From NCBI GenBank assembly GCA_900473805.1, contig UCMS01000006.1, positions 124,001 through 188,000 on the forward strand: a DNA stretch of 64,000 bases, written 5' to 3'. How positions within the stretch are numbered: position 1 is the stretch's first letter; each line of letters begins with the position of its first letter. Of this stretch, positions 58,753 to 64,000 are shown one piece after another. Under the pieces are notes generated by a model. The model saw only the letters and a list, made by a program, of their open reading frames with translations. It made no database searches and was not told the DNA's origin. Origin of the DNA: Hyphomicrobiales bacterium. Its GTDB lineage: Bacteria; Pseudomonadota; Alphaproteobacteria; Rhizobiales; Rhizobiaceae. Made by a program: the position numbers and the translations under genes.

Positions 58753-59787
58753 ATGAAATCAGTCGTCAGGCTTTTGCTCCGAGCACTCTTGGTGCTCGGA
58801 ATCGTGTTGATCACTGTCCCCGCGGGGTTCCGTCTGTGGTCGGTCTTTCGAGAGACGACCCCATACCTTTCGGGTGAATCGGTCACTGCCAGCGTGGTCG
58901 CCCGAGATACCCGCATCGCCTACCGGGAATGGGGCGACCGCAATGACCCGCCGGTCATGCTGATTCATGGCACACTCGCCTGGTCGCAGACCTGGCAGGT
59001 CATTGCGCCGCAAATCGCATCAGCCGGGTTCCGCGTCATCGCCCCGGACCTTCCCCCGTTCGGCTATTCGCAACGCCCGTCCAATGCCGATTACGGGCGC
59101 AAAGCCCAGGCCGATCGCATCCTCGCTTTCGCCGATGCACTGGAACTGCAGCGTTTCGATCTGGTGGGCCATTCCTTTGGCGGCGGCGCAACGGTCGAAA
59201 CCGCATTACGGTCACCGGATCGCATTAACGGGCTGGTATTGCTGGACGTGGCCATGGCCTGGAAAAATCTCACCGGTAGCGGCCCGGCGGTCTCGTTGCT
59301 TTCACGCGTTCGGCCCATCCAGACCGCGCTCATGGCCACCACCTTTACCAACCCGCTGATGATCGGGCCGGGTCTTCGCGACTTCATTGCCGACGACTCG
59401 CTGGTCACCGATGATCGTATCGAACTCTATCGCAGGCCGCTCGCGGTGGAAGGCACGAGCGCCGCGGTGGGCGACTGGCTCCAGTCTGGCCTGCTTGGAA
59501 ATGAAACCACGTCTCTTGCGGCGGACACGACACGTTATCCCGGATTTGCCCCGCCCGTTCTGATCATCTGGGGCGAAGAGGATACGGTCACGCCCCTCGA
59601 CCAGGCAACGCATCTTCAATCCCTGTTCGGCGACGCTCAGCTTTCCGTGCTGCCGAACGTCAACCACATTCCCCATGTGGAAGCGCCCGGCCAGGTGGCG
59701 CAGCTCATCATAGACTTCGTGCACAGCGATCGCCGCACCCGTGTCACCGACCCCGAGACGGGCCTTCGCCCTGCTCTGGGCCCCTGA
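58753..59787 (+). CDS. Alpha/beta hydrolase with membrane anchor
   Basis: 344 residues. N-terminal hydrophobic segment LLLRALLVLGIVLITVPAGF is a likely anchor or signal. The hydrolase core has oxyanion-hole region VMLIHGTLAWSQTW, nucleophile elbow GHSFGGGA (Ser about 146), acid WGEEDTVTPL and catalytic His in NVNHIPHVEAPGQV. Substrate unknown. The gene begins 4 bases after the MFS gene, and its last 44 bases overlap the 3' end of the converging UdgX-like gene, an unusual tail-to-tail overlap. Confidence 0.9.
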   Translation: MKSVVRLLLRALLVLGIVLITVPAGFRLWSVFRETTPYLSGESVTASVVARDTRIAYREWGDRNDPPVMLIHGTLAWSQTWQVIAPQIASAGFRVIAPDLPPFGYSQRPSNADYGRKAQADRILAFADALELQRFDLVGHSFGGGATVETALRSPDRINGLVLLDVAMAWKNLTGSGPAVSLLSRVRPIQTALMATTFTNPLMIGPGLRDFIADDSLVTDDRIELYRRPLAVEGTSAAVGDWLQSGLLGNETTSLAADTTRYPGFAPPVLIIWGEEDTVTPLDQATHLQSLFGDAQLSVLPNVNHIPHVEAPGQVAQLIIDFVHSDRRTRVTDPETGLRPALGP

Positions 59788-61240
59788 CCTTCTGCAGTGT
59801 ATCGAACAACCGTTTCACACCGCCAAGGTCTGACCGGAACGCCGCCAGGCTGCGCGCCTTCAGATCCGGATCCGGCATCCGGAGGATCGCCGACGGATGC
59901 GTCGTCACAAGCAGCATGCGGTTGTCCTGCATGGGGATCGGCATGCCGCGCACTTCGGCGATCGGCCGGCTCTCACCGGTTAGAGACAGATAAGCGGTCG
60001 CGCCGAGCGCCACGACGATGCGCGGCCGGATGATCTCAATCTCCTTGGAAACCCACCAGCGACAATGCGCCACCTCGCCGGCATCCGGGCGCATGTGAAT
60101 GCGCCGCTTGCCGCGCCGCTCGTATTTGAAATGTTTGACCGCGTTGGTGACGTAAACCTGCGACCGGTCGATCCCTGCAGCCGCAACAGCCTCGTCGAAC
60201 ACCTGCCCCGCCGGCCCGATGAACGGCCGCCCCGCGAGATCTTCGGTGTCGCCGGGCTGCTCCCCAACGAACATGATCTCGGCATCATCAGGTCCCTCGC
60301 CAAACACCGTCTGCGTCGCATGGCAATGCAGCGGACAGCGCGTACAACCGGCCGCCTCATGCCGAAGCCGTTCAAGCGGCGGAAGGTCCGGATCACTTTG
60401 CTCTTCGCGACCGCGCCACTGCGCCTGCAGCCGCTCGTGGAAGGCCGGCGGCTGGCTTGCCTCGCGCGCGGCCATCTCCTGCACCCGCCGCTCGGCCCCC
60501 GCAATCAAATCCGGAATGAGCGAGGCCTCCGGCATGTTCTTCCAGTATTTCTTCGGCATCTCCGACTGCATCGCCCGGATCTTCACCCGCGCCGGATTGA
60601 AGATGTTGGAAAAATAGGTCCGCCACAGCTCGTCGGTCTCGTCTTCCGCTTCCGGTCGCCCTGCCGGCTCGCGGGAGGTTTTGAGCTCCTGCCCGTTCCA
60701 GGCGGCCGAGCCCTTCGGCGTGGCGATCAGCCAGTCCATGTCGGTGAAGCGCCGCTGGAAGAAGCCGGCGGTGCGCGCGACGATGAAATGCTCCGGCTCG
60801 AACCAGGCAACGAAGCGCCGACGTTTTGGCTGGACAGCGTCCACCTCGCGGAACCGCACGAAAGCCTTCATCTTATGGCTGTCGCGCCGGACATTCTTGA
60901 TCAGACGGACAAGATCGGCGACGTCAGTATCCGATCGCACCTGCAGTAGGCTGCGCTCCGCCTGCAGCCTCCAAAGAATACGGTAGAGCAGCGCAAAACG
61001 GTCCGGGTCGGAATGGCAGATCGCAGCTTCCGCAGCCTCGATAAAGCCCTTGGGCACTGAGATGTCGAGAGTTTGCGCACGAGGCATCGGGGCCTCTGTC
61101 TGTGTGCCGAACAGATCGCCGCCCTCTCCCGAAAGCTGCCAGCAAACCTGCTCCGGCCGAACGCCAGCGGCCAGCAGACCACGCGCGGCATCGCGCCACT
61201 CATCGAACGCCCCTCGCCCCTCCAGCGTGACGGTCCGCAT
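59744..61240 (-). CDS. udgX: DUF4130-UdgX fusion: uracil-DNA-binding repair protein
   Basis: 498 residues, two domains. The N-terminal about 265 residues are the DUF4130 (TIGR03915-type) domain (AICHSDPDRFALLYRILWRLQ, RLIKNVRRDSHKMKAFVRF, FVAWFEPEHFIVARTAGFFQRRFTDMDWLIATPKGSAAW). The C-terminal about 210 residues are a uracil-DNA glycosylase of the UdgX type: GEQPGDTEDLAGRPFIGPAGQVFDEA, VTNAVKHFKYERRGKRRIHMRP, and HPSAILRMP. UdgX does not release uracil freely but stays covalently joined to DNA through the His in KRRIH (here His382). Cysteines for an iron-sulfur cluster are seen in CTRCPLHC. Its ATG overlaps the stop of the radical SAM gene by 1 base (TGATG). Confidence 0.93.
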   Translation of the reverse strand: MRTVTLEGRGAFDEWRDAARGLLAAGVRPEQVCWQLSGEGGDLFGTQTEAPMPRAQTLDISVPKGFIEAAEAAICHSDPDRFALLYRILWRLQAERSLLQVRSDTDVADLVRLIKNVRRDSHKMKAFVRFREVDAVQPKRRRFVAWFEPEHFIVARTAGFFQRRFTDMDWLIATPKGSAAWNGQELKTSREPAGRPEAEDETDELWRTYFSNIFNPARVKIRAMQSEMPKKYWKNMPEASLIPDLIAGAERRVQEMAAREASQPPAFHERLQAQWRGREEQSDPDLPPLERLRHEAAGCTRCPLHCHATQTVFGEGPDDAEIMFVGEQPGDTEDLAGRPFIGPAGQVFDEAVAAAGIDRSQVYVTNAVKHFKYERRGKRRIHMRPDAGEVAHCRWWVSKEIEIIRPRIVVALGATAYLSLTGESRPIAEVRGMPIPMQDNRMLLVTTHPSAILRMPDPDLKARSLAAFRSDLGGVKRLFDTLQKVRGPEQGEGPSRGR

Positions 61241-62469
61241 CAGAACAGCGACAGCTGCTCGGCCGCCGGCGCAAAGACTGCCCGGAGATCCGAGCGGTCC
61301 AGGCTGCGATTGGGCGACCAGCCCTCGGCGACGATAAAGGGGCGCACCTTCTTGAGCGACACGCCGAGACGCGTCAGATCCTCCAGCCGTACGCGCCGAT
61401 GACGGCGGGCCGAGAGGAGCCCGTTGACGGTCTTCGTGCCAAAGCCCGGCACGCGCAACAAGGTCTCGCGATCCGCCTTGTTGACGTCGACCGGGAAGCG
61501 GTCGCGATTGGCGAGCGCCCAGGCCAGCTTCGGATCGAGCTCCAGATCGAGCATGCCATCCTGCCCGATCGAGGCGATTTCCTCCACCGAGAAGCCATAG
61601 AAGCGGTAGAGCCAGTCCGCCTGATAGAGCCGGTGCTCGCGCATCAGCGGCGGCTTGATCAGCGGCAGATTGCGCGAACTGTCCGGGATCGGGCTGAAGG
61701 CCGAGTAGTAGACGCGCTTCAGCCCGTAGCTGCTATAGAGCCGCGCGCTGGAGCCGAGGATCGTCGCGTCGCTCGCCCCGTCGGCGCCGACGATCATCTG
61801 CGTGCTCTGTCCGCCGGGCACGAACTTCTTGCGCCGTCCGGTGAGCGTCGGCTCGCGCGCCTCGTCGATCTTGAGCCTCAGATCTGCCATCGAGCGGCGA
61901 ATGTTGACCGGCCGTTTCTCCGGCGCATAGCGCTCCAGCCCGTGGTCGGTCGGAAGCTCGATATTGATCGACAGGCGGTCGGCATAAAGCCCCGCCTCCT
62001 CCACCAGATGCGCGGAGGCCTCGGGGATCGTCTTCAGGTGAATATAGCCGCGAAAATCATGCTTGGTCCTGAGATCTCGGGCAATCTTGACCATCTCGGC
62101 CATGGTATCATCCGAAGACTTGATGATCCCGGAAGAGAGAAACAGACCCTCGATGTAATTGCGCCGGTAGAATTCGATCGTCAGCCAGACGACCTCGTCC
62201 GGCGTGAAGCGGGCCCGCTCGACATTGCTCGAGGAACGGTTGATGCAATAGGCGCAGTCATAGATGCAGAAATTGGTGAGCAGGATCTTCAGCAGCGAGA
62301 TGCAGCGGCCATCCGGCGCATAGGCGTGACAGATCCCTGACCCTTCGGTCGAACCCAGCCCGCCGGAGGCAGACGAGTCCCGCTTCGTCGTCCCGCTCGA
62401 AGCGCAGGAGGCATCGTATTTGGCCGCATCGGAAAGGATGGCAAGACGTTCCTTGAGAGACTTCTTCAT
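61240..62469 (-). CDS. UDG-linked radical SAM DNA-modification/repair protein
   Basis: 409 residues. Radical SAM cluster motif CIYDCAYC (about 68-75) in LLKILLTNFCIYDCAYCINRSSSNVERARFTPDEVVWLTIEFYRRNYIEGLFLSSGI. GGQSTQMIVGADGASDATILGSSARLYSSYGLKRVYYSAFSPI and a C-terminal helix-hairpin-helix stretch (VNKADRETLLRVPGFGTKTVNGLLSARR, about 322-350) that should bind DNA. It matches the TIGR03916 family, found next to UdgX-type genes. The chemistry is unknown. Translationally coupled to the UdgX fusion, so the two are made together. Confidence 0.93.
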   Translation of the reverse strand: MKKSLKERLAILSDAAKYDASCASSGTTKRDSSASGGLGSTEGSGICHAYAPDGRCISLLKILLTNFCIYDCAYCINRSSSNVERARFTPDEVVWLTIEFYRRNYIEGLFLSSGIIKSSDDTMAEMVKIARDLRTKHDFRGYIHLKTIPEASAHLVEEAGLYADRLSINIELPTDHGLERYAPEKRPVNIRRSMADLRLKIDEAREPTLTGRRKKFVPGGQSTQMIVGADGASDATILGSSARLYSSYGLKRVYYSAFSPIPDSSRNLPLIKPPLMREHRLYQADWLYRFYGFSVEEIASIGQDGMLDLELDPKLAWALANRDRFPVDVNKADRETLLRVPGFGTKTVNGLLSARRHRRVRLEDLTRLGVSLKKVRPFIVAEGWSPNRSLDRSDLRAVFAPAAEQLSLF

Positions 62470-62634
62470 AAGAATGTTCTCTATACGTTCTACTCACCCG
62501 CGTCAACGACATCCCCTGCGGCATTGAGTCCGAGCGACTGATCACGCCTCTGTTTTTACTCGATCTTTCGGCGCCACCAGGGGCAACTTCGAACGTTTTG
62601 TCGAAAACTCTGGCATTTGCCGGAAGCAATCTGC

Positions 62635-62699
62635 TATAGTGATTGCAACTTGATTTGTGACATGGTTCCGCAGCTTCGCTACGGAACCTGTTTTCTTTT
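62635..62699 (+). promoter_or_regulatory. greA promoter region with leader terminator hairpin
   Basis: A -10-like TATAGT lies at 62635-62640. Within the likely leader, GGTTCCG (62664-62670) pairs with CGGAACC (62682-62688), with an inner AGC-TTC-GCT stem, and is followed by TGTTTTCTTTT. This is an intrinsic terminator ending 39 bases before the greA ATG. A transcript from the TATAGT box would stop after about 50 nt, making a short RNA and limiting greA expression, as the GraL/greA leader does in E. coli. No -35 box of good quality is seen. The rest of the 269-bp interval from 62470 shows nothing else. Confidence 0.5.
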
Positions 62700-62738
62700 G
62701 TGCCCGCGCCTGCGGCCGAAGAGACGAAGGAAGAGGAA

Positions 62739-63215
62739 ATGGTAGAAAAGGTACCGATGACGCAGAACGGCTTTGCCAAGCTCAACGAAGAGCTGCGCTG
62801 GCGTCAGCAGGAGGAGCGTCCGCGCATCATCGAGGCGATTGCCGAGGCCCGCGCCCATGGGGACCTCTCGGAAAATGCCGAATATCACGCCGCCAAGGAA
62901 GCGCAGAGCCACAATGAAGGCCGCATCGGCGAGCTGGAAGACCTGATTGCCCGCGCAGAAGTCATCGACCTCACCAAGATGTCGGGCTCGAAGATCAAGT
63001 TCGGAGCGACGGTCAAGCTGGTCGACGAGGACACCGACGAGGAAAAGACCTATCAGATCGTCGGCGACCAGGAAGCCGACGTGAAAGCCGGTCGCATCTC
63101 CATCTCCTCTCCGATCGCCCGCGCGCTGATCGGCAAGGAAGTGGGCGACAACATCGAGGTCGTCGCGCCCGGCGGCTCAAAGGCCTACGAGATCCTCGCG
63201 GTCAACTGGGGTTGA
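62739..63215 (+). CDS. greA: Transcription elongation factor GreA
   Basis: 158 residues from [78 protein letters not shown] (coiled-coil with the acidic tip residues DLSENAEY) and a C-terminal FKBP-like domain ending [25 protein letters not shown]. GreA rescues backtracked RNA polymerase by stimulating RNA cleavage. Start chosen at 62739, with GAAGAGGAA upstream; the longer frame from 62700 overlaps the leader hairpin. Expression may be limited by the leader terminator. Confidence 0.97.
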   Translation: MVEKVPMTQNGFAKLNEELRWRQQEERPRIIEAIAEARAHGDLSENAEYHAAKEAQSHNEGRIGELEDLIARAEVIDLTKMSGSKIKFGATVKLVDEDTDEEKTYQIVGDQEADVKAGRISISSPIARALIGKEVGDNIEVVAPGGSKAYEILAVNWG

Positions 63216-63231
63216 TGGGACCTCAACCCCG

Positions 63232-64000
63232 ATGGTGAAAGCGAAGACGACATACGTGGACCCCGCCGGGGTCCACGTGATAGCGCCGAATTTCAAGGTC
63301 CGCCTCTCCGGCGTCACCTCGACGATCATCCAGCTCGTCCCCGTGCAGAACCGGTTTGGCCAGAAGGTGGCCGTGCTCGGCCCTGGCCTGCCGGGCGATC
63401 TGCCGCATCTTCGCTTTCGCGACCTGTGGAAGCTCTGGCGCCCGCCCGAGGGGCAGGAAGGGCGTGTGTGGCACGCCCGCCGCAACATCGAAATGCTGCC
63501 CGGCATCATCCTGCGCGATCTCCTGCGCATGCCGCTCAAACTCGTCTTCACCTCCGCCTCTCAGCGCCGGCATTCACGCTGGACGAAATTTCTCGTCCGA
63601 CAGATGGATGCCGTGATCGCCACCAGCGCCAAGACCTGCGCCTATCTGGAGGTGCCGAACACGGTGATCATGCACGGCATCGATTGCGAGAAGTTCAAAC
63701 CGGCCGAGGACAAGGATGCGGCCAAGCGCGCCTGCGGGCTTGATCCCACCCAGCGTTACATCGGCTGCTTCGGCCGCATCCGCCATCAGAAGGGGACCGA
63801 CCTCTTCGTCGATGCGATGATTTCACTCCTGCCAAAACACCCCGGCTGGTCAGCCATCGTCGCCGGCCGCGCCACTCCCAAACATATCGCCTTCGAGGAC
63901 GAACTGAAGGCAAAGGTCGATGCCGCCGGCCTGGGCGGCCGCATTCTCTTCGTCGGCGAGCACAAGAACATCGCCGACTGGTACCGCACCCTCGACCTCT
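63232..64000 (+). CDS. LPS core glycosyltransferase (LpsB/LpcC-like), 3' part missing
   Basis: The first 256 residues are visible and the gene runs off the right edge. VHVIAPNFKVRLSGVTSTIIQLVPVQNRFGQKVAVLGPGLP is the start of rhizobial LpsB/LpcC-type mannosyltransferases. The C-terminal nucleotide-sugar domain of a GT4-type fold begins with RYIGCFGRIRHQKGTDLFVDAMISLLPKHPGWSAIVAGRATPKH. It adds a core sugar to lipopolysaccharide at the inner membrane. It lies 16 bases after greA, the same neighbourhood I recall for lpsB in Sinorhizobium. Start ATG 63232 has only a weak ribosome site, so it may depend on readthrough from greA. Confidence 0.85.
   Translation, partial: MVKAKTTYVDPAGVHVIAPNFKVRLSGVTSTIIQLVPVQNRFGQKVAVLGPGLPGDLPHLRFRDLWKLWRPPEGQEGRVWHARRNIEMLPGIILRDLLRMPLKLVFTSASQRRHSRWTKFLVRQMDAVIATSAKTCAYLEVPNTVIMHGIDCEKFKPAEDKDAAKRACGLDPTQRYIGCFGRIRHQKGTDLFVDAMISLLPKHPGWSAIVAGRATPKHIAFEDELKAKVDAAGLGGRILFVGEHKNIADWYRTLDL

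Overview
The window looks like chromosomal DNA of an alphaproteobacterium of the family Rhizobiaceae (Rhizobium/Agrobacterium/Sinorhizobium relatives). The reasons are the uniformly high GC content, two soluble-or-membrane chemoreceptors, a zeta-subunit (DUF1476) relative, DUF930 and rhizobial secreted proteins, a CTTCTCCCCG/CGGGGAGAAG intergenic palindrome pair, carA and carB in separate places, and the order carB ... greA - LPS core glycosyltransferase. I see no phage, insertion sequence or CRISPR array.

Region 1 (1-13.8 kb). After the truncated ParA-like ATPase and a secreted protein comes a catabolic locus. On the minus strand, one unit (7526 down to 984) encodes an N-formylglutamate-amidohydrolase-family enzyme, an APC permease, a glutamine-synthetase-like ligase, an aldehyde dehydrogenase and an iron-type alcohol dehydrogenase. 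Divergent from it are an RpiR regulator and a complete ABC importer (binding protein, two permeases, ATPase), followed by a zinc alcohol dehydrogenase. Together these suggest uptake of an amino alcohol, gamma-glutamylation, two-step oxidation of the alcohol to an acid, and hydrolysis back to glutamate plus an amino acid. Ethanolamine to glycine would fit. This is the strongest candidate for a little-described system here.

Region 2 (13.8-29.7 kb). Orphan Tat-type PotD-like binding protein, PP2C-like phosphatase, repeat pair, metH with a 20-bp palindrome in its promoter region, an AGE-family sugar epimerase/isomerase, a SIMPL protein, a CAT-anticodon tRNA that resembles tRNA-Ile2, a patch of small poorly known genes (including a DUF1476 relative), YjbQ, UPF0303, SnoaL-like, a LysE exporter with its divergent LysR-type regulator, and DUF930 and DUF2798 proteins.

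Region 3 (29.7-43 kb). Information-processing block rpoD - class III nucleotide cyclase - dnaG - brnTA toxin-antitoxin - yqeY - carA. It is followed by a cytosolic globin-like chemoreceptor that lacks the expected heme ligand, a MATE exporter, DUF2938 and the YpfJ zinc peptidase.

Region 4 (43-59.8 kb). DUF2306 / membrane-anchored LytTR divergent pair, GST, zinc alcohol dehydrogenase, amidase, a dCache chemoreceptor ending in a CheR/CheB tether, a 2H-phosphodiesterase-like protein, carB, a frameshifted DUF4258 gene translationally overlapping DUF2283, an ArsR-AHSA1-AHSA1 operon, an MFS exporter and an alpha/beta hydrolase.

Region 5 (59.7-64 kb). A coupled DNA-repair pair (DUF4130-UdgX fusion plus UDG-linked radical SAM protein), greA with a terminator-like hairpin in its leader, and the start of an LPS core glycosyltransferase that runs off the right edge.
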